Below are positions 51,301 to 62,100 of a stretch of DNA of 64,000 nt, piece by piece. The notes beneath the pieces are model-generated. The model saw nothing but the letters and a program-made list of their open reading frames with translations, was not told the DNA's origin and searched no databases. A program made the position numbers and the translations under genes. The DNA is from Parus major (taxonomy: Eukaryota; Chordata; Aves; Passeriformes; Paridae). Within the stretch, counting starts at the first letter, position 1, and each line of letters starts with the position of its first letter. Location of the stretch: contig NC_031776.1 in the NCBI RefSeq assembly GCF_001522545.3, forward strand, positions 26,361,634 through 26,425,633. Reading direction: 5' to 3'.

Positions 51301-54300
51301 TATGCACTCCTCATTTCCTGTACTTTGCTCTGCATGCAGCTTGGGCTCCAGATACCAGTAAAATCATTGATCTGCAAAGAGACAGCTGTTCTTACACCCT
51401 TACTGCTTGTGCCATTCTGTGTATTTCATTACACATTCATGACAAAAATAGCCTAATGCATTGAAATGGTTGCATCCCATAACTTTCTCATCTACCTTTT
51501 CATTGGGTTTTCATATTGTAGAAGAAAAGCACAAAGGCTGGGCTGGACAGCTGAGGGAAGCACTGAGGGCTTTGACACCACCTACTTCCCTTTGGATTAT
51601 CAAGTTGCAGAAGTATTTCTGCTGTCACTCTGGCTTCAGCCCCACTTAAGTTCTTTCAGACGACTCTCATTCCTGTGCAGAAGTCACTATTATCTTCTCT
51701 AAAAGCAGAGTCCAGTCTCAGCCCATGAATTCCAGAAAAAAAAAAGACATCATACAAGGTTGATGCCCTGGCATTTCACATACCCATCTATGGATTGCAG
51801 AAGCAGCTAGGAACCAAGTCTAATGCAATTCTTGGCAAATCCAACCATGAAGGCCAAGTGCATGGAAACAAACTACTCCACCAACACTTACTCCTCCTTT
51901 CCCATCAGCCTCATCTCATGATAAGACAGTGATAACTTCTCCAAATTCTTAGCTTCTAGAACTTTGCTGATTCCCACTGTACCACCCTGCATAGAAAGGG
52001 ATCCCCATTTCTTTGGCAGGAGGGAGGTAACAGGACTGCAGTGTCCAAAACCAGGATAGAGAAAGCAGTCATTGTGAACATCTTACCCAGAATAGGGGAA
52101 AAACTCTGGATGGAGAAAGAAGGCGGCTTTATGGAAAAGGCCATTTTCTCTGGCTGCCTACACACAGATGGCAGAAGGACAATATTTACAAGTACTTTCA
52201 CTCACTGCCTCTGCAGGTCTCCAAGAGAGGGTGAAAGACTCCTAGCAGCCATCTTCCCCTTGTGTGCCTATTCACTACATACAGGCAGCAAGTGACAGCA
52301 CTTTCTGCTGCATGTCACACTCTCTAAATTTATGCCCTGCAGTGGTAGGACAGGCTCTACATCTTTCTTCAAAGGAAGCATATCACTACTTTGTATCCTT
52401 TGGCTGTCTTCTACTTTTAACAGATGCTAAAAAAAATAAGACATTTTGACAATTTAATACAGAAATAAAATGGGTGGGAAACTGGGTGTCAGAACTACTA
52501 ATGGCTGTTGTCTTTACAACTAGCTTAGATTAAGTTGCACAAAAAGGCAAAGTCTAGATGAAAATGCTTTTTGATGTTTAATCCCCCACAAGGTGGAATT
52601 TAAGCTGAACAGCTTTAAAGACATGTCCATGTGGCTATCAGAGGCTCCAAGATGAAAGGCTCTGCCAACAGCACATTTATGCTATAGGAATTAAATGTAC
52701 ATATCAGGAGAAAGACCAGATCATTAACAAGGGAACTGCTTTCAGGTGACCCCACGGAGCATGTTACCTTTTCTTAATAAGTTCCAAGGCTGAACCTATG
52801 AATTCATCCTTCATTTTTTGTAGCTTAGCTCCATAGCTGGATAAGTCTGTGGCTTCTAACAGCAGCGATGAACAGCAAGAGGACTGGGCTTCAGAAGCCA
52901 GTGACTGCCCTGCAAGGTGGAGGACATCATTTAATTGTCTTGTCTCTCCTTTCTGCTGCTCATCACTGAAGATCTCCTGCCCAGCACTGGGTATTGCTCC
53001 TGCCTGTAGAGGTGATCGTGGAATAGGACTGGAGCAAATAGGGACTGGTGATGTATCTGGGATGGAGGTCTGGAAGGTTCTGTCCTTCACCTCAGGACTG
53101 CTCATCTTGAAACCATCCCATGTGGCTCGGTTTTGGGAAAAGCCAGCAGAGGTGTGCTTTTCATGAAATACGTCATCATCCTCCTCTGCTGTGACAGCAG
53201 GCTCATTCACAGCTTTAATCTCTAAAGCTTCTGGACAGACATCCTTACTGTTTTCTTCCTCCAGTGGCTGGCTTGCAGGCAGACCCTTTTTCAAGCAATC
53301 TGCTGGTCCACTGCTGCTGTCAGATGAATTTCCCTCCTTACTTCTCATTTGCTTGAACTCCTCAAATGTGGGTATGTAGAGCCTCCCTTTGCAGCAGCAT
53401 TTCTTGCTCTGTCCCAATGTGACTTTGCCATCTGTTTCCCCACTGTACTGCTCTACGGTCTTTGCTGTTCTGGATTTGTTCATCTCATGTCTTTCCTCAG
53501 CATGCTGAAGGGGCAAATTGGGGGAGCTATTCTGTCTTCGGAGCTGAAGCCTCCTCTGAGCCTCCTGCTTGATGTCTTCTGGGCTGATGATCCTGTGTGC
53601 AAAGCACAGTCCCTGCCCCGCTGTGAGGCTGTGCCTGAGAGCAGTGTGTTCCGCCAGAACCGTGCAGCAGTTCACAGCACAGCCATTCTTGCACTGCTGG
53701 CACACCTGGCATTCAAAGCAGTCCTGGGCCATCAGCTCAGGCAGGGCCACCTGTGGGCACATAGGCTTACAGGGCTCTGCCACCTTACTGCTGTGCAGCC
53801 TCAGCTTCTCCTTCAGCTCTTTTCTGGCATCCCCGTGTAGGGCTCTTTCCTCTGCAGAAGGGAAGAGCCACTGAGGCACTTTGGCAAAGGGAGGGAGGAG
53901 CACATTCTGTGCAGATTGAGATATCTGTTTAGTACGGAGAGAAAGGTTCCTCAGAGAGTCTGATGCACTCTGTACTGGGGCCACATCCACACAGCCTTCC
54001 GTCCACTGACTGGTGCCTCTACAGCGAAAGATGATCTCATTATCCAGGCTCCGGCAGTGAGAATACAGCCCACAGTCAGCAACTGTTGCCCAGTGTAGGT
54101 TTTCCACACTCCGATACATCCGGTTTTCCACAGGACTGGCCAAAGGTGCCTTGCCTGTGTGGCAGGCAAGAGTGTGGAAGTCCCCAGAAAAAGTATGAGT
54201 GTCTAGGTTCTTTAATGGATGCATGCTGCTAACTGAAAAATCCTTTAAGCCATGTTGTGCACAGAGCTGATTATTTTGGCAGCTCGAGATCACCCGGCAG

Positions 54301-54335
54301 TGTTCCTGTCTCTCATCAACACTGATGTATGTCAT
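42328..54335 (-). CDS. Dbl-family RhoGEF with C-terminal DH-PH module (six coding exons, unassigned)
   Basis: Coding exons on the minus strand are 54335-52768, 47138-46964, 46235-46031, 45614-44992, 44069-43924 and 43123-42328. All junctions are GT-AG and all phases agree, giving 1170 aa from MTYISVDERQ. The DH domain spans about 788-976: a CR1-like start (LEFVNTEASYGEDLRIIKEEF), then the family hallmark MAPLQRVTKYPLLL around 928-942. The PH domain follows at about 1018-1147, with its C-terminal helix Trp near 1137 (THHWFRQIRRY), and the tail is short (NALPNIMISTPHTRP). Such proteins load GTP onto Rho, Rac or Cdc42 at membranes; which GTPase cannot be read here. The N-terminal half is low in complexity and Ser-rich. 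It carries a Cys cluster (206-224), an RRQNSSP motif (267-273) suited to a basophilic kinase and 14-3-3, and a CxxC-x21-CxxC pair (751-779). I cannot name the gene; it does not match the RhoGEFs I remember. Confidence 0.85.
44219..44252. repeat. Perfect 13-bp inverted repeat (hairpin)
   Basis: ACTGATTACCCCT (44219-44231) and AGGGGTAATCAGT (44240-44252) are exact reverse complements separated by the 8-nt loop GCAGGTCC. It lies in the RhoGEF intron between the two DH-domain exons at 45614-44992 and 44069-43924. Confidence 0.9.
46371..46409. repeat. Perfect 14-bp inverted repeat with overlapping second palindrome
   Basis: ATATGATGACTAAG (46371-46384) pairs with CTTAGTCATCATAT (46389-46402) across AAAC. 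In addition, CTAAGAAA (46380-46387) is complementary to TTTCTTAG (46402-46409). It lies in the RhoGEF intron between the exons at 47138-46964 and 46235-46031. Confidence 0.9.
47139..52767 (-). other. RhoGEF intron 1 (between coding exons 1 and 2)
   Basis: This is the 5.6-kb intron between the large N-terminal exon (donor AAAAG|GTAACA at 52768/52767) and the next exon (acceptor CCTTGCAG at 47139). The flanking phases match directly, so no further coding exon is needed. I recognised no other gene in it. Confidence 0.6.
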
Positions 54336-54460
54336 AGCAAATGCACATGGAGGCTCTAGGACAGTGGCGTCTAGGGGGAGAGGAGGGAGCTGGGGTGTCG
54401 CTTAGATGCCAGTCAATGTCCACAGACCACAGACAGCAAAGTGTGCTGCTGGGCACTCAC

Positions 54461-54502
54461 ATAAGAGCTCTCACATGGGTGGAGTCGCCATGCGCAGAAG
54501 AC
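54461..54502 (-). other. Possible 42-nt 5' UTR exon of the RhoGEF
   Basis: The segment is bounded by an acceptor-like CCATTCACAG and a consensus donor CTCTTAT|GTGAGTG. Spliced to the main exon at its acceptor (CCCCCTAG, exon from about 54370), it places a TGA in the main frame, followed by no ATG until MTYISV. It would therefore be non-coding and would make MTYISV the start. Tentative. Confidence 0.25.
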
Positions 54503-56125
54503 CTGTGAATGGAAGGAAAGATGAGTTACTGAAGCAGCCTGGTGCTGACTCGCAGGATGCAGCAGCAGGTCTGCTTCCAGGATATGCAGAATCCAACACC
54601 AACAGCTTGTGCAGGAGCAGAGCAGAGTATCTGGGAAGCTTTTTCTTCTCCAGACAAGCCAACAGTGGCTTTACACTACCTGTCTGAATTTGGAGAAGTT
54701 TATCCTACCTACTCTCAGCAATTCCCTCGCAATAACATTGCTCAACTCTAGAGACAAATGCTCAGAAGTGCCTGCTGCAGGCTCAGCTTACTCACACAGC
54801 AGCACTAAGGAGATGGCAGGTTTACAAGAGATAGTGAGGCTCTTTCCCTCAAATGGGGTTCAGACAAGAGTGTATGAGTTACAGGGGATGCTGGGGCTGG
54901 GAAAGGATGACATAACTGCGGTCTACTTGAAGACTCAAGTAGCAAGGAGGAAGAAGAAGGCTGACAGGTGGTGGTTTTGTGCCTTACAGTCACATTGCAG
55001 CCCCTTATTGTTCTGATTCACCCTTCATGAGGAAGATATATATGGTTAATTGACTGCATATGGTAGCTAAGCATTGCCAAGGCCTTTCCAGTGCAGAAAC
55101 AAAGATACCTTACAGACTTCCACAAATGCACCCTCTCGACTCCTTAGCCAGAGGCTCAAATGATCCTCCCATGACACCTCAGTGAAGGCCCCAAAAGAAA
55201 AAGCTGTGCTTTTCAAGGCTCCTCCTATGAGCTGTGCTCAGCACTCTAAGGCCCAGGGAATCTAAGTTACTAAATCACATGTTCAGAGTGGAGAATTAAA
55301 TCCCTAAACTGTAGTTTGGGTCAGCAGGATGAAGGGTAAGTGGCTAAATCCTTGCTGGGAGTGGATGGAGCCTCCTTACATTGAATGGAGAGACCCTAGA
55401 TTTCTTTTAGAGATTTAGGCCTCATGGATATGCCAGCAGCCACACAAGACATCAGTGTCTGCTACAGCCTAGCCCAGTCCCTTCCTTGGCAAGCAGAGGC
55501 AAAGGAATATGTGAGTGCCGTATGTAAAGGAGAATAAGATTGGGCAGTGGATATGGGGTTAGACTGAGATTCATAAGGAGAAGATAGAGCTGGGGTGGTG
55601 GGGCATGAGTCTTTAATAATAAGCCAGGCAAGAACCAACCAGGTTGAACACACAGGAAGAGGTGTTGGTAAAGCAAGACAGAACCAGTTACAGCCCAGAC
55701 TGTTTCTTTTGTAGTGCAGCTGGATTCCCCACACGTGGCAAACTATTAAGGCAGCACACCCACCTTGAGCAGGAGGGGAATGAAGAGGTTTGTCATTGTC
55801 TGAAGGCTAAGACACCACAGGCACCTAGCCATGTGATGCACCAACAGACATCTATCTGATAGGAAGTCTGAGGTACTGTATTGCCTGGAAGACAATCTTG
55901 CTAACACTCTGTGAGTTTGATTCATTCCTTGCTTAGAGTGGTTCAAATTAGCATATTTTCCCCGCATTAATGAAATTATGACTAATCTCATCCCAGAGAG
56001 GGAAAGCAGAACTGCTCCTATTGAACGAAGAACATAATTCTTCTCCTTCATAACTGCTAAAAATAAAAATTAAAACTAGCTCTCAAAATGTCGCTGTCCC
56101 CCAAGATGTCACAGGCACTTCTCAC

Positions 56126-56138
56126 CCAGTCTTCTCAT
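56126..56138 (-). other. Possible alternative RhoGEF start exon (ATG plus donor)
   Basis: On the minus strand, a strong Kozak context (CCCACC before ATGA) opens ATG AGA AGA CTG G and runs directly into a consensus donor GTGAGA. The leftover G joins in phase to the AC at the start of the main exon's upstream extension. The result would read MRRLDATVLEPPCAFAMTYISV, 16 residues longer than the listed protein. The phase match has a one-in-three chance of being accidental. It cannot be combined with the 42-nt exon, which would introduce a stop. Confidence 0.3.
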
Positions 56139-59100
56139 GGTGGGGCTGGAGTTCCCCCTTCTTCACGGCTCTGGAGGAGCCCACAGGTGACAGCAGAGAA
56201 ACGTGAGGATCAGGACTTTCTGTGCTCAGAGGTTATAACATAATCTGTCAAGAAAGAGAGAATTACATGATGTGAAAGCCAGTCACTGAGCAGAGAGCAT
56301 GGCTCCTGGTAGTGCCAAAGGGCTCCTGTGAGAAAGTTCTGTTAATAAAGGATGCCATGCCCTGTCAGGTTGGTCTGTGATCAGGCCACAGCCACAGGAC
56401 TAAAAGCCACCACATACTTTTGACACTACACTTTCAGAACAAGAACAAAGAGAAAACAGCCCTTGCTGCAATGAGAGTAGAGAATAAAGCTGCCCTTTCC
56501 CAAGGCAGGGAAGTTACACAGAATAAGGCCTGAAGAGAAAGCAAGGCCCATGTGAGGTAGGATCCTGGGCTGGACACGGGCTTGGCAAGCTCTGCATGTG
56601 TGCATGTGACAGCAAGGGGGCCAGAGAAGAAAGTGCACAGGCAGGGGAAGAAGCAGTCAGGAGAAGAGCAAGGAAGCAGAGGCACAGAAACTACAGGGTG
56701 GGATCTGTCTATGGGTGCTCCATTCACAAAGAGATGGGCAGCACTGGGAAGACAATTGGTTTTTGTCCTCATGATTCTCTTCAGGTGGAAGTTCACTGTC
56801 AGGGCTCATACAGCTGACCCCTCTATGGGCTGCAGGTCAGCTACAGTGATTCCAGGCATGGGAGGTCAGGGGTCACTCTGTTCCTGCCTGCTCAAGTGCA
56901 CAGCACAGGTGATGCAGGGGGGTTTACACCCCTCCATTTCTCAGGGGAATGCCTCAAACCCTCCAGAAGGTGAGGGTACCCCTCTGCACTGCAGAACAGC
57001 ACAAGCCCATTCCCCCCAGCAGCCATGGAAGGTGCCAGCGCTCTCAAGCACTGCCAGGCAGGAGGGACCTGCTGCTGCTTTGTCAGGGCAGGATTTTCCA
57101 GAAAATGTGCATGAGATGGCAAAAGTCACTTTCGGGGAAGGAGCAGCTGAAAGAAACCTCCTGTGGGCACAGTGGAGCAGGCAGAGTGAGGGACAGTGAG
57201 CAGGAGCCAGAGGCAGGTTTGCAGAGCAGAGGAGCCAGAGAAGACAGAGAACAGCCAGAGCTGGCTGAGAGGCAGCAGGGGAAAGAGACTTTCCAGAGGA
57301 GGTTGCTGATATGTAGGCAAGAGCCAAAATTTACTGGATTAAGTGCAGAAAGATGAGAATTTTGTTTCCAAATAATTTATTTTAATATTTGTCACCCACT
57401 GAGGGTGAATTTTTTTTCTCTGAACAGTAATTTTTTTGTTTTTTTCTGTTTGTTTGTTTTTGGGTTTTTTTTATTTGGTTTTTTTTTTGTTTTTGTTTTT
57501 GTTTAAACACTTCTGACACAGGAATTCCCTCTGATACTTCCAGGAGAGCTCCAAGCAAAGATGCACATGGATGTAGCTCAGAGGTGAGTGTGCAAGGGGC
57601 TCTGGTGCTCTGGTTGGAGTAAGAGGGAGTCTCAGAAATCAGTGAGTTCTGTTCCCCCAAACACCGGCAGGGCAGCTGTGGAGATCTTGTAACAGCCAGC
57701 TCAGGCAGCAGCATCTTTCTTCCCTCTCACTCCACTCTTGGAAGGACTATCTCTTTCCAGCTGAACTCTTATGATTTTGTCCATTCCCCCTTGTCACCGC
57801 CCTGAGGGCTGTGCACAGCATGTCAGGCAGCTAAGCTTAATTTCACTGAGCACCTTAGGCAGCTGCTGCCCGAGTCATGACCTGGACAGGGGACTGGCTG
57901 AGGCACAGCCTCCTTCCCCTGCTGTTCAGGGATGCTTGGAGCAGGAGAAAAGCAGAGGTCTCTCTAAAACACCAGGTAATCTGTCCCTGGCTTCTAACCA
58001 GGAAACACTGAGTGTTTCTCCCTCCTTCCCCTGTTCTTGTGCTCCATGGCACACAGCAACTGCATCATAGTTTCAGCTCAGATGCCCATATTTGTCAGGT
58101 CATTGGCACCCCATGATAAAAAACATGTGCTTACACACTCAGCTCCCAAGTAACATGGCCACAAGCCTGTTGTAGGCAGTCTGCTGGAGGAGAGCACAAG
58201 ATGGAGACAGAAAAAACAACCCAAAACAAGTTAATATGCTTCTGGTGGATAAGCTAGAGATGACCTCTGAGTACATACTTGCAGGCCCACGGTACATACA
58301 GAGTATTTAGTTGCAGTCTTATGTGGTCACCAACAAAGAAACATTGGGAAGCACAGCAACTTGAAAGTTTGTCCTCCCACCACCTTAGAGGTGTAAGTAT
58401 AGGCTATAGCTACAGCAGGTTATTCCAGGTATTAACCAGCAAAGGTCAATGAAGTGTGAGGCAATGGAAGGTAGGAAGAAAATTCTGGTTTCTTAAGTGG
58501 TGACCCAAATCTGGGTCCTAATTTACCCTGTCCTAAAGGTACACAGTAGCCCTAATGTATCCTCTGCTCTCTTCCAGTTAGACCAAACATTGAGTTGCCC
58601 ATTCTTTGTCATTCTCCAGTGTATGTGAGGACTGTGGATTGATGTTATGCTCCTTCATTTACCCACCTGCGAGCTTCCAGGCAGTCCTGTCCACACTTAA
58701 CCAAAGTTCAGGCTTTATTTTAGACCAGCAATCCTCTAGGCCAATGATCACTTGTTCCAGGCCAAATAGCAAAGCAGAGTTTAGTGCTGGCTGCTGCTGC
58801 AGCACATCATTGCTCCTCAATCACATTGTCTGTGAAACTTCTGCCTGTTCCCTGGCTCAGGGACTGAAAAGCTTCTAGTGGTTATGAGCCTCATGCCTTA
58901 AGTGAGAATAAGACTAAGGGCAATGTGTGCTCAGCTTATTTTCTACCATGTGATTCTGTTTAATCAACTTCTACACTACTCTGATAAGTGCCTGCTTGGA
59001 GACTTGCCACTAACCTTAATTTTCCTGTAAAATCCCCCCCAAGAACTTATTTCTCAAGGATTAAAGCTTGAAGGATAAATCATTTCTTCCCAAACACATC

Positions 59101-62100
59101 AGAACCGTTCTGCTTGGCTGACCTTCCCAGCAAAGCACGAGATAAACTGTCAGGAGGATGAAGCAGGCAGGCACAGGATAAGTAGCTCATTGCTGATGAA
59201 AAACACTGTGAAGAAGACCAGACATGTTCAAGGACTCCAGGAGTATCAGGACAAAGGATCACAGAACCTCACAAGGCCTAAGAAAGAGGCCACCAAATCT
59301 GGCAGGGCTGAGTAGGTTTACTGGTGTTGCTTTGCAGAGTTCACTGCAGCAAGATTTACTCTCTAGACTTATCAAAACAGGGACATTTGTTCCATGAAAT
59401 GGTGGAGAGCAGCTTGCTATTGTCTGGCATCTCCTGCTTGATCAGAGACATCAAGTGAAACTGGTACATTTTCCACTTTCCACATTTACAACATTTCAGC
59501 CACAAGCAAATGAGCTTCTGAGTCATGGCCATCACATCAAACTCCTGCTTCCAAGGGAGGGGAGTAACTGCAGATCCTTACTCCATCTTGAAATAAGAGA
59601 TTACACCAACCTTCAGGTTTTATTCTAATGTCTCTGCATTAGGTTTTGCAAATTGCAGCACTGAACAGAGGTTGGTTTATTCTGGACTACAATCTCCCTT
59701 TTATTTCAGAGATCCAGCCAGCTAGCAGGATGTGAACAGTGCATTTCAAAGAGCTATACAAAGGATTTCAGCAAGCTATTTTACTGCTGTGAGTTCTGTG
59801 CTATCTGATACAGCAAACCTCATGGTCACAGCATGATCTGCTTACTGCTACGTCATGCACATCACTTCAGCTGCTTAGCAGAACACCAGCAGTCTCAAGG
59901 GAAAGAATGCCAGATGTTTTATTTTTTTCATTTTAAAGGTTAACAAGAAAAAGAAAGGTGCCTTGGCTGTATTTGCTTTCTTAGCTGTTTTCTTAACCAG
60001 CACTGTGCTGAAGAAACCAGCTAATGGAGAAAAGGTGACTGTAGTTAAATTTCCTTTTTTTCTTTGTCTGTTGTAGCAGCTGAAACAGGAACACAGCTTA
60101 CATAGTGTCTGTTAATTGCAGCAGGAGAGGTACAGCCACAGTAGCTCTCTAAAAAAGTACATTTTCCTGGGTTTCTTTCTCCTTCCTAGGGTAAACAGCT
60201 AACCATAACTTTCCCTGAGCTTACAGTACTATTACTGCTTTCATTGTCCTTTCCATGGCATAAATCAGGATTGCTAACAAGAGGACAACCGCCAGATTGA
60301 TTTCAAAACCAGGTAATAAAGGGAAAACAATAACCTTTATAGTCTGCTCACTGATTTATAGTCCCTGTGTTCTCACCTTAAGCACACGCAAGAACCACAC
60401 AGCCTCAGAGACAGCTTGGCATGGGGAACCCCTGAAGACACCGTACAGCCAAGGGTCAAGAGGGTGCTGAGAACACAGGCAATGGCATTAAATTCTGCTC
60501 TGAGCTGCTTGCTTCACCATGTGATATTGCCTACTCATTTTCCTCCTTTCACATCTCTTTTCCTAATCTTTTGGGGATTTTTTTACTGCTTCTCCAAGTC
60601 TTCCTCCATCCCACTGCATTCAACACAACACAACAACTTGCTGTTAACAATTTTGTCCAGAAAAACTGGTCATGGCCACGGTCAGGGCTGGCTGGTCAGA
60701 GCAACCCAAAGGGCACACATGTGCCAGCCACATGTGTCACAGAAGAATCTGTCCACAGTATCTGTTGATCAACATAGGAACATCCTGCTATGCATCAGCT
60801 CAAATGCAACAGGGAGAATGTAGGAATCACCATAACTGCATGTGAGTTTCTATTTGGGCCAGATAGGCTCAGAAATAGTCTCAAGGCAGTGGAAAAGCTA
60901 CTCTCAAAATTTTGTCGACTCACTTAAATATTCTTGGCTCCTCTTCTGTAGGATTTTTAAGCTGTTTGGGAAGTATTTTTATTGACATAAAAGGTTTCAC
61001 CTGAGAAGCCCTACTGCTCCACACACCTGTGCACTTGGCAGCAGTGCCTTTGATGATCTTTTCTGGCTGCTCTCTAAGTCTGAGCAGCTTCTCCTTCTTG
61101 AGTCCCAGCATGGCTTTCCCCTTGAGTTCCTCTTTCAAAAAGGCTGTGATGAGATGATGCTTCCAGCCTAGCTCTAAGGGCAGGCATTCCAGCACACTGA
61201 TTTCAGGTAGCAGAGCACTTGCAAGGTGACTTGTGTTCCCTCTTGATTCTTTACTTGGGGAAAAGGTCCTTTTGTCTCACCAATGCATCACTCAATCTCT
61301 TGGACAATACTGCTCCAGCAGTCCTGCTGATGATGCAGCAGAGGCACTGGAGTGTCAGAAGATTTTCATCTTGCAGCAAAGAAAGGCTGAGTAGGTTGAT
61401 TCTGTAACAAATGCTCCTGCAGACACCAGTGTGACACCCCCATCAAGTATCCCAGCTGGAGTTGCTTGTCATCATCAGCTGTGAAGCATCCCAAGAGATG
61501 GCAGCACTCACCATCTGCCAAGCTTTCAGTGACTCAACACCCTGTTTGACCACAAAGCTCCTCTGGATGACTCCCTCTCAGGAGAAAGCAAGTTCCATTA
61601 GCAATGAAGTCCTCTTGTGGGACAGATCACCCCCAGGACCTATACACCCACAGGGTACATCTGATTGACAGATGCTGCCCTGGTCTGTAACACTGTGAGC
61701 CACTCTGCTCCCCTCTTACAGCTGGAGAGGGAATCCACAGGGTTATAACCAAGCAGAGACTATGCTCAGGTTTGAGTTAGCTGATGCTCAGGACTCAGGT
61801 GGTTTTCCCTGACCTGTGCAGACATCCATGGACCAAGCATTCCAAGCCTTTGGGTCAGGCAGAGCAGATCTTTCCCACCATTCACCCTGGCGTACACACA
61901 GAGCATTCACTATTTGCCTTACCAGGAACAGACATGATCTGAGCACAGGCTCTGACCTTGCTCCATACCTGGCAAAGACACAGGCAGTTCTCGGAGGCAA
62001 ACCTGAGCCAGGAAAACCTACCCATCCCCCTGTGAGATCTGGGAATTATAAAGCCATATGTCAGCTCACTTTACAACCTGGCACCTCCATTTCTCCTTCA

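Noticed and set aside
54461..54502. The 42-nt exon as coding sequence joined to the alternative start exon at 56138-56126
   Set aside because: That splice combination creates a TGA in the reading frame, so the two cannot be used together to encode the RhoGEF N-terminus.
56582..57199. 205-codon plus-strand open frame
   Set aside because: There are no domains, no supportive splice sites, and overlapping open frames of similar length occur on the opposite strand. Best explained by local GC content.
60920..61195. 91-codon Lys/Glu-rich minus-strand frame upstream of the RhoGEF
   Set aside because: The charged composition looks protein-like and a weak acceptor precedes it, but there is no identifiable family, partner exon or promoter.
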